A DNA stretch of 64,000 bases from positions 4,464,001 to 4,528,000 of the forward strand of contig NZ_CP092362.2 in NCBI RefSeq assembly GCF_022370635.2, in the 5' to 3' direction. This DNA is from Mycolicibacterium crocinum. Lineage in GTDB: Bacteria; Actinomycetota; Actinomycetes; Mycobacteriales; Mycobacteriaceae. The position numbers and the translations under genes are program-made. Below the pieces are notes generated by a model that saw nothing but the letters and a program-made list of their open reading frames with translations, was not told where the DNA came from and searched no databases. This document shows positions 34,862-45,234 of this stretch, in pieces (within the stretch, counting starts at the first letter, position 1; each line of letters opens with the position of its first letter).

Positions 34862-35626
34862 ATGCAGATCAGTGGGAGTTCCGCCGTCGTCTTCGGTGGA
34901 GCGGGCGGCCTCGGCGAGGCCACCGTGCGCAAGCTGCACGGGGCGGGCGTCAAGGTCGTGATCGCCGACCTCGCCGATGACAAGGGCAAGGAACTGGCCG
35001 CCGAGCTCGGCATCCCCTACGTCCGCACCGACGTCACCAGCGACGACGACGTGCAGGCCGCGATCGCCGCGGCCGAGGAACTCGGCCCGCTGCGCATCTC
35101 GGTCGACACCCACGGCGGCCCCGCCGGCGGCGGCCGGTTGGTCGGCAAGGACGGCTCTCCCATGGAAATGGAGGCGTTCACGAAGACCATCACCTTCTAC
35201 CTGACCGCGGTGTTCAACGTGATGCGTCATGTTGCGGCCGCGATGGCGCGCCAGGAGCCCGACGAGAACGGCGCCCGCGGCGTGATCATCAACACCGCAT
35301 CGATCGCCGCGTACGAGGGTCAGATCGGCCAGCTCCCCTACTCCGCCGCCAAGGGCGGCGTCGTCGCCATGACTCTGGTTGCCGCACGCGATCTTTCACC
35401 GCTGGGTATCCGGGTGATGGCGATCGCGCCGGGCACCATCAACACCCCCGCCTACGGCAAGGCCGCCGACCAGCTGGAGGCGTACTGGGGTCCGCAAGTG
35501 CCGTTCCCCAAGCGGATGGGCCGTTCGGTCGAGTACGGGCAGCTGGCCCTGTCGATCGCCGAGAACGACTACCTCAACGGCGAAACCATCCGTTTGGACG
35601 GGGCACTGCGCTTCCCGCCGAAGTAG
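34862..35626 (+). CDS. SDR oxidoreductase, 3-hydroxyacyl-CoA dehydrogenase type
   Basis: This 254-residue short-chain dehydrogenase starts at ATG 34862. It has the NAD site FGGAGGLGEA (11-20), catalytic Ser in NTASIAAYEG, and YSAAK near 160. The overall look, including APGTINTPAYGK and a C-terminal LDGALRFPPK, is that of HSD17B10-like 3-hydroxyacyl-CoA dehydrogenases. It would oxidise the beta-hydroxy group before thiolysis by the divergent thiolase. It ends in a 20-bp palindromic hairpin shared with the convergent gene. Confidence 0.9.
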   Translation: MQISGSSAVVFGGAGGLGEATVRKLHGAGVKVVIADLADDKGKELAAELGIPYVRTDVTSDDDVQAAIAAAEELGPLRISVDTHGGPAGGGRLVGKDGSPMEMEAFTKTITFYLTAVFNVMRHVAAAMARQEPDENGARGVIINTASIAAYEGQIGQLPYSAAKGGVVAMTLVAARDLSPLGIRVMAIAPGTINTPAYGKAADQLEAYWGPQVPFPKRMGRSVEYGQLALSIAENDYLNGETIRLDGALRFPPK

Positions 35627-35635
35627 CGCCCGCGC

Positions 35636-35683
35636 CGACAGTAACGCCACGGCGACGGAATTCTCGCCGTGGCGTTACTGTCG
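35636..35683. terminator. Bidirectional terminator, 20-bp perfect stem
   Basis: cgacagtaacgccacggcga (35636-35655) pairs with its exact complement (35664-35683) around an 8-base loop. It lies between the convergent SDR and enoyl-CoA hydratase genes. Stem length and perfection suggest a recurrent palindromic element of the genome. Confidence 0.8.
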
Positions 35684-35687
35684 CGAT

Positions 35688-36452
35688 CTACTTCTTGGCG
35701 ATCAGCCCGTCGACGATCTTATTGAAGTCGGCCGTACCGAACGAGACGTACTCGGCGAGGTTGGCGTAGTCCAGCGAGGCCATCACCGACTTCTCCAGCT
35801 GCATGTTCATCAGCCGCTTGGTGGCTTCCACCGCCTGCTGCGGCAGCTCGATGATCTTCTTCGCGCACGCGATCGCCTCGGAAAGCGGATCGGCGACAAC
35901 GTGATTCGCCAGACCGAGCTCCACCGCGCGCTGGGCCTTGATGCGCACACCAGTCAGCGCGAACTCCTTGGCTTGCAGCAGGCTGATCTGCGATCCCCAC
36001 ACCAGCGGGCCGCCGTCGGCGGCGACCAGGCCGATCGACACATGCGGATCGGCGAAGAACGCGTTCTCGGCGATGTACACGACGTCGGACAGCGCGGCCA
36101 GGCTGCAGCCCAGGCCGACGGCCGGACCGTTGACGGCCGCGATCACCGGGATGCGGCAGCGGACCATACCGATGACGAGATCGCGGCCGTGCTTGATCGT
36201 CTTCTGCCGCAACGCTTCATCGTTGCGCAGCTCGTCGAGGTAGTTGAAGTCACCGCCTGCCGAGAATGCCCGGCCTGCACCGGTGATGACGGCCGCCCGC
36301 GCGGAGGCGTCCTCGTTGAGTGCCTCCCAGATCTTGGCGAGCCCGACGTGCAGGTTGTCGTTGACGGCATTGAGATCGTCCGGGCGATTCAGCGTGATGA
36401 TGCGCAGCGGGCCGTCGGCCGTGACGTCGATTTCGTCTGGCATTCCGTACAT
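35688..36452 (-). CDS. Enoyl-CoA hydratase/isomerase
   Basis: This 254-residue crotonase starts at ATG 36452 just 4 bp after the dehydrogenase stop; the longer upstream frame overlaps that gene and is rejected. The oxyanion-hole segments are AFSAGGDFNYL and NGPAVGLGCSLA. It probably hydrates the enoyl-CoA made by the dehydrogenase pair of the same operon, but crotonases also include isomerases and ring hydrolases. In the third loop (HVSIGLVAADGG) the usual acidic residues are not obvious, so the exact reaction is uncertain. Confidence 0.88.
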   Translation of the reverse strand: MYGMPDEIDVTADGPLRIITLNRPDDLNAVNDNLHVGLAKIWEALNEDASARAAVITGAGRAFSAGGDFNYLDELRNDEALRQKTIKHGRDLVIGMVRCRIPVIAAVNGPAVGLGCSLAALSDVVYIAENAFFADPHVSIGLVAADGGPLVWGSQISLLQAKEFALTGVRIKAQRAVELGLANHVVADPLSEAIACAKKIIELPQQAVEATKRLMNMQLEKSVMASLDYANLAEYVSFGTADFNKIVDGLIAKK

Positions 36453-36456
36453 ATCG

Positions 36457-37545
36457 TTAAACTCCCAGTCCAAGAATTCGTCCGGCGATGATGTTCTTCT
36501 GAATCTGCGACGTGCCACCCATGACGCTCTGGGCGCGGCTGTAGAGGTAGGCGCCGAACAGCTCCTCGTCGTCGGTGCCGACGGTCGCCAGCGCGGCATG
36601 GCCGACGGACTGCTCGGTCCACGTCATCAGCAGCTTGTCGAGCGACCCGTCCGGTCCGTGCTTGATGCCGTCGAGCTGCTCGGACAGTCGCCGGCGCACG
36701 TGCAGGCGCAGCATCTCGGTCTGCACCCACGCCCACGACAGTTCGTCGGGTGCGGGTCCGTCCACGCGGGCGGCCATCTGGCGCACCAGCTTTCCGTAGC
36801 GTGCCGAGAAGCCCAGCGTCGACGGCTCGCGCTCGTGGCTGACCACCGTCATCGCCAGCTTCCAGCCGTCGCCCGGCGCGCCCACCATGTTCGCGGCCGG
36901 AACACGGGCGCCGTCGAACTCCACCTGACCGAATTCTTTGGTGACACCGCTGATCATCTTCAGTGGCCGCTGCACGATGCCCGGCTGGTGCATCGTGACG
37001 ATGAACGCCGAGATCCCCTTGTGTTTGGGTACGTCCTTGTCGGTCCGTGCCAGCACCAGACACCAGTCGGCGCAGTCGGAGTAACTGGTCCAGATCTTGT
37101 GCCCGTTGATGATGTACTCGTCACCATCGCGGGTCGCGGTGGTGGTCAACGAGGCGAGGTCCGAGCCGGCGCCCGGTTCTGAAAAGCCTTGGCACCAGCG
37201 CTCGGTGCCGTTGATCATGCCGGGCAGGAAGCGTTGCCGTAGTTCCTCGCTGCCGTGATGGCTCAGGCCCACCACCAGATAGCCCAGGCTCGGACGCGCG
37301 GGCGCCCCGGCTTTGGCGATCTCCTCGTCGACGATGACGTCGAACACCGTCGGCAAGCCCTGACCGCCGTATTCTTGCGGCCACGACGTGCCGAAGAACC
37401 CGGCGGCGTACAGCGCCTGATGCCACTCGCCCGCCTTGGCCCAGTAGGCGTCACCGGACGTCGGGAACTTGCCCTTCTGTTCTTTCAACCAGCCGCGCAG
37501 CCGCTCCCGGAAGGCGGCCTCGTCCGATGAATCACGAAAGTCCAA
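36457..37545 (-). CDS. Acyl-CoA dehydrogenase, large subunit of a pair
   Basis: This 362-residue dehydrogenase has WPQEYGGQGL, FSEPGAGSDLAS, the DADK-type variable loop and C-terminal MGGTSQIQKNIIAGRILGLG. The likely base is Glu in VSHEREPS, since the MCAD-type position is Gly. It overlaps the preceding small-subunit gene by 14 bp. It is the third such large/small arrangement in the window, after 4688/5867 and 29982/31110. It would form an alpha2beta2 enzyme with 37532 and hand its product to the enoyl-CoA hydratase downstream. Confidence 0.9.
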   Translation of the reverse strand: MDFRDSSDEAAFRERLRGWLKEQKGKFPTSGDAYWAKAGEWHQALYAAGFFGTSWPQEYGGQGLPTVFDVIVDEEIAKAGAPARPSLGYLVVGLSHHGSEELRQRFLPGMINGTERWCQGFSEPGAGSDLASLTTTATRDGDEYIINGHKIWTSYSDCADWCLVLARTDKDVPKHKGISAFIVTMHQPGIVQRPLKMISGVTKEFGQVEFDGARVPAANMVGAPGDGWKLAMTVVSHEREPSTLGFSARYGKLVRQMAARVDGPAPDELSWAWVQTEMLRLHVRRRLSEQLDGIKHGPDGSLDKLLMTWTEQSVGHAALATVGTDDEELFGAYLYSRAQSVMGGTSQIQKNIIAGRILGLGV

Positions 37546-38437
37546 TGGTCAACTCCTCCAACTTGACTGGCCAGGCCTCCGTGGCGGCCAGCACCCGACG
37601 CAGATAGACATGAGCGAGGCACTCCCAGGTGTTGCCGATCCCGCCGTGCACCTGGATCGACATCTCACACACCGCCAGTGCCGCTCGCGCGCAATAGATC
37701 TTGGCGACCCGCGCCGCCTCGACCGCCTCGTGCACGGGCAGCTCGTCGACGGCCCACGCAGCATGACGCAGCACACTGACCGACCCCTCGATGAGGGCCA
37801 AGCCCTCAGCCAGCATGTGCGCCACCGCCTGGTACGACCCGATGGCCGAGCCGTACTGCTCGCGCACCTTCGCGTATTCGGTTGCCAGCGTGTGGGTGCC
37901 GCGTGCCGCGCCGACCAGATCGGCCGTCGTGACGGCCAGCGCGAGGGCATACCAGCGCTGCGCCTGCTCGGCGGTGAGCTCCCCGAGCGTGTCCGATGAA
38001 CCGGAGACGACGGCGGTGACGCGGGTCAGATCGGCGGCCTCGCGGGCCGCGCCGACGCCGACGGACTCGACGGCAGTCCCGGTGAGCCGCATCGCAGCGT
38101 CCGCACCGTCGGCGTCGATGACCGTGTCACCGACCGCGATGGTGGCCGGCTGCGGCTCGGCCTCGAGTAGACGGTAGAGATCGTCGGCGAGCACCGGACC
38201 GAGGAACGGCACGTCGACGAGACCGCGTGCGAATTCCTCTGCGACCAAGGCCACTTCGACTCCGCTGGCACCGTCGGAACGAAGCGATCGCCAGCCCGTC
38301 GCGTCGACGGTCTTGGCCAACCGCGCTCGTCGCGACTCGTCGTCGAGGTCCGCGACGGACCCCGGCCCGAAGTCATCGGCCAGCTTGGCGGCGGCATCGC
38401 GCAGCTGCTGCTGCTCACTGGTCAGACGTGCGTCCAT
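37532..38437 (-). CDS. Acyl-CoA dehydrogenase, small subunit of a pair
   Basis: This 301-residue protein starts at ATG 38437; the upstream extension runs inside the synthetase gene. It has a FAD-contact motif EQYGSAIGSYQAVAH and a C-terminal HGGIGNTWECLAHVYLRR. There is no catalytic Glu. It overlaps the synthetase stop by 23 bp and the large subunit by 14 bp, so synthesis of the three is coupled. It probably completes the active site of the 36457 subunit. Confidence 0.85.
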   Translation of the reverse strand: MDARLTSEQQQLRDAAAKLADDFGPGSVADLDDESRRARLAKTVDATGWRSLRSDGASGVEVALVAEEFARGLVDVPFLGPVLADDLYRLLEAEPQPATIAVGDTVIDADGADAAMRLTGTAVESVGVGAAREAADLTRVTAVVSGSSDTLGELTAEQAQRWYALALAVTTADLVGAARGTHTLATEYAKVREQYGSAIGSYQAVAHMLAEGLALIEGSVSVLRHAAWAVDELPVHEAVEAARVAKIYCARAALAVCEMSIQVHGGIGNTWECLAHVYLRRVLAATEAWPVKLEELTIGLS

Positions 38438-39827
38438 ACTGCTCCTTGAGAACTCGCCGCAACGCCTTGCCCGATGGCAGGCGCGGGATTTCGGGCACGA
38501 AAACAATGTCACGGGGACGCTTGTAGGACGCCAGCTTCTCGGCGATCAGGGCGTCCAATTCGTCGGCGCTGACCGGCTCGGCGGTCGTCACCGCGGCGAT
38601 GACCGCCTCGCCGTCCCCGTCGTCGGGCACGCCGAACACCGCGCAGTCGCGCACGGCAGGGTGACCGTGCAGCACCGACTCGACCTCGGCCGGGGCGACC
38701 TGGAAGCCGCGCACCTTGATCATTTCCTTGAGCCGGTCGGTGATTCGCAGCCAGCCGTCGTCGAGGTAGCCGATATCGCCGGTGCGATACCAGCCGTCGT
38801 CGAACGCGTCGGCGGTGGCCTCCTCGGGCAGGTAACCGGCCATCGCCGAATCGGAGCGCACCTGGATCTCACCGACGGCGCCCGGTTCGACCGGCGCTCC
38901 GGTCTCGGTGGACACGATGCGCACCGGCGGGATGGGCCGACCGACCGTGTCGAGGCGGGCCGCGTCGCGCGGGCAACACGCGATGACCGGCACTTCGCTG
39001 GTGCCGTACGCCGAAATCCAGCCGACGCCGGTCCGCTCGGTCACCACTTCGGCCACACTGGCCGTGACCGGCGTGGCGCACCACATGATGTAGCGCAGCG
39101 AGGACAGGTCGAACGTCTCGAGCTTCGGATGTGACGCGATCGCCAATGCGATTGGCGCGACGGCCATTTCAACGGTGATGCGGTCATCCTGGATTGTCTG
39201 CAGCATGGTGTCGATGTCGAACCGGCGGTGCAGGCGCATCCAGGCGCCGGCGTCGAGCACGGTGGCGATGTTGAGCAGGCCGAGGATGTGCGACGGCGGT
39301 GTCACGATCTGCATGCGGTCGACCGCCGTGAGACCCAGCGCGTGGCGCCAGTGCCGGATACTCGCGGCCAGCGAACCGTGCGTGTGCCGCACCGCTTTCG
39401 GCATGCCCGTGGTGCCCGAGCTGAACACCAGCACGGCATCGGCGTCGCTCGCATGCTCTATCGGGGTGGGGTCCGCCGGGGTGATCGGTTCGTCGAGGTC
39501 GTACATGGGCATCAGGTCGGCCAGCAACGGGTTGTCCCCCACGGCATGGTCGGCACCCGACACGTCCAGCGCGTGGCCGACATCGGTGGACTTCCAGGCG
39601 GGGCTGATCAACACCGCCGACGCGCCCAGGCGCCAGATGGCCTGCACGGCGAAGATGAACTCGGGCCGGTTGGACGACATGACGGCGACGCGCTGGCCTG
39701 CGCGCACGCCACGGCTTTCGAGGGTGCGGGCCAGTCCGGCGGACAACGCATCGACCTGAGATCGTGTGTAGATGCGGTCCTCGAAGGCAAGCACTCTCAC
39801 GTCGCTCACCGCGCGGTCCGCTCGCAC
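38415..39827 (-). CDS. Acyl-CoA synthetase (AMP-forming)
   Basis: This 470-residue ANL-family ligase has the ATP loop VFSSGTTGMPKAV (about 133-145), YGTSEVP, the hinge DGWYRTGDIGYLDDGWLRITDR, KVRGFQVAPAEVE, and catalytic Lys in LPSGKALRR. It would convert a carboxylic acid to its acyl-CoA through an acyl-adenylate, the entry point for the dehydrogenases downstream. At 470 residues it is shorter than typical FadD proteins of about 540. It is the first gene of the 39827-35688 operon and has the island palindrome in its promoter. Confidence 0.92.
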   Translation of the reverse strand: MRADRAVSDVRVLAFEDRIYTRSQVDALSAGLARTLESRGVRAGQRVAVMSSNRPEFIFAVQAIWRLGASAVLISPAWKSTDVGHALDVSGADHAVGDNPLLADLMPMYDLDEPITPADPTPIEHASDADAVLVFSSGTTGMPKAVRHTHGSLAASIRHWRHALGLTAVDRMQIVTPPSHILGLLNIATVLDAGAWMRLHRRFDIDTMLQTIQDDRITVEMAVAPIALAIASHPKLETFDLSSLRYIMWCATPVTASVAEVVTERTGVGWISAYGTSEVPVIACCPRDAARLDTVGRPIPPVRIVSTETGAPVEPGAVGEIQVRSDSAMAGYLPEEATADAFDDGWYRTGDIGYLDDGWLRITDRLKEMIKVRGFQVAPAEVESVLHGHPAVRDCAVFGVPDDGDGEAVIAAVTTAEPVSADELDALIAEKLASYKRPRDIVFVPEIPRLPSGKALRRVLKEQYGRTSDQ

Positions 39828-39863
39828 ATGGTCAGTGACAATCCCATCGACAGGTCAACAAAC

Positions 39864-39878
39864 GAGAACATACTATCG
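39864..39878. promoter_or_regulatory. Island palindrome, degenerate copy
   Basis: GAGAAC ata CTATCG has a perfect left arm and a poor right arm. It starts exactly 21 bp before the perfect copy at 39885, repeating the spacing seen at the TetR promoter. Confidence 0.4.
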
Positions 39879-39884
39879 CCAGTA

Positions 39885-39899
39885 GAGAACTATATTCTC
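39885..39899. promoter_or_regulatory. Island palindrome, perfect copy
   Basis: GAGAAC tat ATTCTC lies in the 112-bp gap between the divergent synthetase (39827) and ferredoxin (39940) starts. Confidence 0.75.
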
Positions 39900-39939
39900 A
39901 TCTGGGTAGAATGATACTGCGCAAACGCTGAGGAGAGAA

Positions 39940-40212
39940 GTGAGCACGGCGACGATCACGCTGGACGGTACGACGGTGACGGTGCCGGTCAACCCCGGGG
40001 ACACACTGCTGGAGTCCGCCCGGCGCGCCGGTATGACCCCGCCGTACAGCTGCGAAGCCGGCAACTGCGGCACCTGCATCGCGACCGTCACCGAAGGCGT
40101 GGTCAAGATGCGGGTCAACGAGGTGCTCGACGACAGCGAGATCGACGAGGGTCTGGTTCTCACCTGCCAGGGCGTGCCCGAGACGGACGTGACGGTCAGC
40201 TACGACGACTGA
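39940..40212 (+). CDS. Plant-type [2Fe-2S] ferredoxin
   Basis: This 90-residue ferredoxin starts at GTG 39940, with GGAGAG upstream. Cluster ligands are C38, C43, C46 and C76 (CEAGNCGTC...LTC). It is a single-gene plus-strand unit under a perfect copy of the island palindrome. The likely role is to pass electrons to the Rieske oxygenase at 26685, which has no adjacent donor. Its 3' end overlaps the convergent CoA transferase by 13 bp. Confidence 0.92.
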   Translation: MSTATITLDGTTVTVPVNPGDTLLESARRAGMTPPYSCEAGNCGTCIATVTEGVVKMRVNEVLDDSEIDEGLVLTCQGVPETDVTVSYDD

Positions 40213-41237
40213 AACTCGTCGAGCTCCGGCGGCGGCAGATAGTCGGGTTCATACCCCACCACCCGCACCGGACTACCGACAAGACGGTAATCGCCTGCGG
40301 TGACGACAACCTCCGGAGTGGCCTCGAGGGCGTCCGGAAGCGAACGCACCGCGGCCGCCGGAATGCCGAGCGGACGCAGCCGGGCTTCCCAGCCGGCCGC
40401 GGTGTCGGCGGCCAGTGCGGCCGTCACGATCGCGAGCACCTCGTCCCGGCGGGCTGACCGCTCGGCCATCGTCGGGAACCCCTCGATGCCGGCCTCCGCG
40501 GCGAAGACCTTCCAGAAGCCGTCGTGGGTGACGAACAGCGCCAGATACCCGTCTGCGGTCGGAAAGAGCTGAGCCGGAACATAAAACGAGTGAGCGCCGT
40601 ACGGGTGCCGGCGCGGGTGCGTACCGTCGTTGAGGTAGGCCGACGCCCGATAGTTCAGCTGCGAGAACATCACGTCGCGCAGCGAGACGTCGACCTGGCC
40701 GCCCCCACCGGAGACGATCATCGCCAAAAGTCCCAGCGCCGCAGTCAGTCCGGTGGAGTTGTCGGCCGACGAATAGCCCGGCAGGGTCGGCGGTGCATCC
40801 GGGTCGCCGGTCATCGCGGCCACGCCGGTGGCCGCCTGGATCACGTAGTCGAAGGCCGGGTCGTCACCGCCGTCGAGGCCGTAGCCGGTCAGGGCGACGC
40901 ACACGATCTTCTCGTTGTGCTTGCGCAGCGCCTCGTAGGTGAGCCCGAAGCGCTTGATCACCGACGGTTTCATATTGACAAGCAGCGCATCGGATTCCGC
41001 CGCCAGCTCACCCAGCCGCCGCTGGCCGGCCTCGGACGCGAGGTCCAGGCAGACACTGCGCTTGTTGCGGTTCAGGCTGGCGAAATAGCTGTCCCCGACC
41101 TGCCGGGAGATCTCCCCGCCGGGCGGTTCGATCTTGATGACCTGCGCGCCGAGGTCGGCCAGCAGCATCGTGGCGTACGGCCCGGCCAGCATGGTGCCGA
41201 CCTCGAGGATGCGGACACCGGAGAGCGGCCCCTTCAT
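40200..41237 (-). CDS. Family III (CaiB/BaiF) CoA transferase
   Basis: This 345-residue type III CoA transferase starts at ATG 41237, overlapping the LLM oxidoreductase stop by 4 bp. Features are RILEVGTMLAGPYATMLLADLGAQVIKIE, and the likely catalytic Asp159 in SADNSTGLT. It would transfer CoA to or from a pathway acid, or act as an alpha-methylacyl-CoA racemase-like enzyme, since both activities occur in this fold. It is the last gene of the mutase operon. Confidence 0.9.
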   Translation of the reverse strand: MKGPLSGVRILEVGTMLAGPYATMLLADLGAQVIKIEPPGGEISRQVGDSYFASLNRNKRSVCLDLASEAGQRRLGELAAESDALLVNMKPSVIKRFGLTYEALRKHNEKIVCVALTGYGLDGGDDPAFDYVIQAATGVAAMTGDPDAPPTLPGYSSADNSTGLTAALGLLAMIVSGGGGQVDVSLRDVMFSQLNYRASAYLNDGTHPRRHPYGAHSFYVPAQLFPTADGYLALFVTHDGFWKVFAAEAGIEGFPTMAERSARRDEVLAIVTAALAADTAAGWEARLRPLGIPAAAVRSLPDALEATPEVVVTAGDYRLVGSPVRVVGYEPDYLPPPELDEFQSS

Positions 41238-42190
41238 CGAACCTCGGCGCCGAGCTGCGCGATCACCTCGCGGGTCCGGTATTTCGACGCCACCAGCTCG
41301 TCGCGGGTCTCCCCGATCGGCAACAGCCGCACCGACAGGTCGGTAACCCCGGCGTCGGCGAACGCACGGAACCGCGCCAGGATTGCCTCTTCGTCGCCGG
41401 CGGCGCACAGGTCGCCCACGTCGCGCGCGTCGCCGCGGTCGAGCAGCTTCTGATAGTTCGGTGACGTCTCCGCTTCGGCGAGAATGCGGTTGGCCCGATC
41501 CTTGGCCGCCTCGATCTCGGAGTTCGCGCACAGGCACACGGGGATACCGGCGACGATGCGCGGGGCCGGCCGGCCGGCGTTCTCGGCGGCCTTATTGATC
41601 CGGGGCGCGATGTGGTCGCCGATCGCCCGCTCGTCGGCCATCCACAGCACAGTGCCGTCGGTGAGCTCACCCGCGATCTGCAGCATCACCGGGCCGAGTG
41701 CGGCCAGCAGCACCGGAAGCGGTGAATCCGCCTGCAGCACAGTCGGATTGTGCACGGTGAAGGTGTCGTTCTCGACGTCCACGTCACCCGGGCCGGCCAG
41801 GGCCGCGTTGAGCACCTCGAGGTAGTCGCGGGTGTAGGACGCCGGCTTCTCATACGGCAGGCCCAGCATGTCGCGAATGATCCAGTGGTGCGAGGGGCCC
41901 ACCCCCAGTGCCAGCCGGTTACCGCTGCCGGCATGCACCGACAGGGCCTGGCGGGCCAGGGCGATCGGGTGCTGCGCCTGCAGTGGAACCACGGCAGTGC
42001 CGAGCTCGATGCGCGAGGTACGAGCACCCATCTGCGCGACCATCGTCAGCGCGTCATAGTCGTTGGGCACCTGCGGCATCCACGCGGTGTCGAAGCCCGC
42101 GCCCTCAGCCCACTCGATATCCTCGAGGAGCTTCTTCACCTTGCGGGCCATATCGCCCCGCTCGGCACCGATCATCACGCCGAGACGCAT
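41234..42190 (-). CDS. LLM-class F420-dependent oxidoreductase
   Basis: This 318-residue luciferase-like (beta/alpha)8 protein has RLGVMIGAE, GTAVVPLQAQHPIALARQA and RLALGVGPSHHWI, typical of actinobacterial F420-dependent members. It could oxidise or reduce a ketone/alcohol or an enoyl bond. Coenzyme F420 use is inferred from the family, not shown. It is between the B12-binding mutase subunit and the CoA transferase, with overlaps or gaps of only a few bases, so it belongs to the same operon. Confidence 0.85.
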   Translation of the reverse strand: MRLGVMIGAERGDMARKVKKLLEDIEWAEGAGFDTAWMPQVPNDYDALTMVAQMGARTSRIELGTAVVPLQAQHPIALARQALSVHAGSGNRLALGVGPSHHWIIRDMLGLPYEKPASYTRDYLEVLNAALAGPGDVDVENDTFTVHNPTVLQADSPLPVLLAALGPVMLQIAGELTDGTVLWMADERAIGDHIAPRINKAAENAGRPAPRIVAGIPVCLCANSEIEAAKDRANRILAEAETSPNYQKLLDRGDARDVGDLCAAGDEEAILARFRAFADAGVTDLSVRLLPIGETRDELVASKYRTREVIAQLGAEVR

Positions 42191-42193
42191 CGC

Positions 42194-42595
42194 TCACCCC
42201 ACCTGTTCTGAGGTCAGTGCACGGACGTCGGCCACCAGGGTCTCGAGGGACGTTCCGGTCGGAAACACCGCCGCCGCACCGACTTCCTTCAGCTTGGGTA
42301 CGTCGCCCAACGGAATCGTGCCACCCACGATCACCGCGATGTCGCCTGCGTCGGCTGCCCGCAGCGCGTCGACGGTGCGCTTGGTCAATGCCAGGTGCGC
42401 GCCGGACAGGATCGAAAGACCCACGACCGCAACGTCTTCCTGCAGTGCGATCGACACAATGTCTTCGATGCGCTGGCGGATACCGGTGTAGATCACCTCG
42501 AAGCCGGCGTCACGCAGCGCCCGGGCCACGATCTTGGCGCCACGGTCGTGGCCGTCCAGGCCGGGCTTGGCGACGAGAATCCGGGCTGACATCAC
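42194..42595 (-). CDS. B12-binding small subunit of acyl-CoA mutase
   Basis: This 133-residue protein is just the cobalamin-binding domain. D14-G-H16-D-R-G holds the lower axial His, and the later VVGLSILSGAHLAL and VIVGGTIP motifs fit the flavodoxin-like fold. Together with the large subunit 31 bp upstream it forms a split mutase, as in isobutyryl-CoA mutase (IcmA/IcmB) and 2-hydroxyisobutyryl-CoA mutase. It carries 5'-deoxyadenosylcobalamin. MeaB at 32721 is the likely loading GTPase. Confidence 0.92.
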   Translation of the reverse strand: MMSARILVAKPGLDGHDRGAKIVARALRDAGFEVIYTGIRQRIEDIVSIALQEDVAVVGLSILSGAHLALTKRTVDALRAADAGDIAVIVGGTIPLGDVPKLKEVGAAAVFPTGTSLETLVADVRALTSEQVG

Positions 42596-42626
42596 TCAGA
42601 CCCTCTCTTCTTCGCGCAAGCGCTCA

Positions 42627-44204
<1,578 letters not shown>

Positions 44205-44230
44205 CGCTGGATACCGTACTTGCAGTTTAG

Positions 44231-44245
44231 GAGAATGCCAATACC
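44231..44245. promoter_or_regulatory. Island palindrome, weak copy before mutase
   Basis: GAGAAT gcc AATACC has one perfect arm and one poor arm. It is 27 bp upstream of the mutase start, in the same relative place as the stronger copies. It is listed for completeness. Confidence 0.3.
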
Positions 44246-44301
44246 GCTTTGGGCAAGTCGTGTGCAGATTCTGCTGAAGGCGCTGGTGAGGCTTCCGGCG
44301 G

Positions 44302-45057
44302 TTACGCGCCGAGCCGCCCGGACAGCACATGGGCCGCCTGGAGAAGCAGTGTGCCGAGTTCGTGGCGGCGCTCGGGGCGAAACCGGGTTTCCACCCCGGT
44401 GAGGCTCAGCGCCCAGGCCGGCCGGTCGTTGCGGTCGAACACCGCCGCGGCGATGCCCCAGCTGCCCTCCACGATCAGGGCCGGGTTGACCGCGTATCCG
44501 GTGAGCCGGGTCGCCTCGATCCGGGCCCGAATCGATTCCTCGGTGTGGTCGTCACCCCAGGCCGTCGCAGGCAGCGCGCGGGCGAAGTAGTCGTCGACCT
44601 CGTCGGCGGGAAGGTGACTGAGGATCGCCAGCCCGGCCGACGCCACCCCGAGCGGGAACCGGATGCCTTCCCGCAGGACGTGTGACCGCAGCGGAAAGCT
44701 GCCTTCCACGCTGAGCAGACAGACGGTCTCGTCGCCGCGCCGCGCGGAGAAGAACGCACTCTCCCCGGTCTCGGCAGCCAGCCGGGTGACGACCTCACGG
44801 GCCTTGTCGGTGACGTCGTACCGCGTGGCGGCGACGGCGCCCAACAGATACATCTCGGGCCCGAGAAGCCAGCGTCCGGTCTTGGCGTCGCGGTCGATCA
44901 GCCCGACCTCGGCCAGCGAGGTGAGCAGCCGGTGCGCGGTCGGGCGCGCAAGCTCGGTCGCGCGGCCCAGATCCGTCGTCGACGCGCCCTTCGGTTCGGC
45001 CGCACCGACGGCACCCAGCAACGCGGCAACGCGCGCGACGACGTTTCGGTCGGTCAC
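44302..45057 (-). CDS. IclR family transcriptional regulator
   Basis: This 251-residue IclR protein has an N-terminal winged HTH (about 18-65: STTDLGRATELARPTAHRLLTSL) and a GAF-like effector domain with FPLGVASAGLAILSHL. It is divergent from the scoAB pair with 177 bp between starts, the classic PcaR/IclR arrangement. A short palindrome near its start (45074-45088) is a candidate operator. It probably senses an aromatic or ketoacid intermediate and controls the CoA transferase genes. Confidence 0.9.
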   Translation of the reverse strand: MTDRNVVARVAALLGAVGAAEPKGASTTDLGRATELARPTAHRLLTSLAEVGLIDRDAKTGRWLLGPEMYLLGAVAATRYDVTDKAREVVTRLAAETGESAFFSARRGDETVCLLSVEGSFPLRSHVLREGIRFPLGVASAGLAILSHLPADEVDDYFARALPATAWGDDHTEESIRARIEATRLTGYAVNPALIVEGSWGIAAAVFDRNDRPAWALSLTGVETRFRPERRHELGTLLLQAAHVLSGRLGA

Positions 45058-45073
45058 GGTCGTTGATCGTAAC

Positions 45074-45088
45074 GTTCATTGAGTGAAC
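45074..45088. promoter_or_regulatory. Candidate IclR operator
   Basis: gttca-ttgag-tgaac is a 15-bp palindrome with 5-bp arms. It starts 17 bp upstream of the IclR ATG in the divergent IclR/scoA promoter. Confidence 0.5.
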
Positions 45089-45234
45089 ACCTGGCCGATC
45101 AATTACCGCACGGCGAACATCTTCGCCGTGGTTCGCCGCGGGTGGTTGACGGCTCAAAGCGCTGGTTGTTGAGTGGGAACCCGGCGCCCGCGCGCGTTTA
45201 CCCAGTGGACGCCAGCTGACCTTGGGAAGGGACG

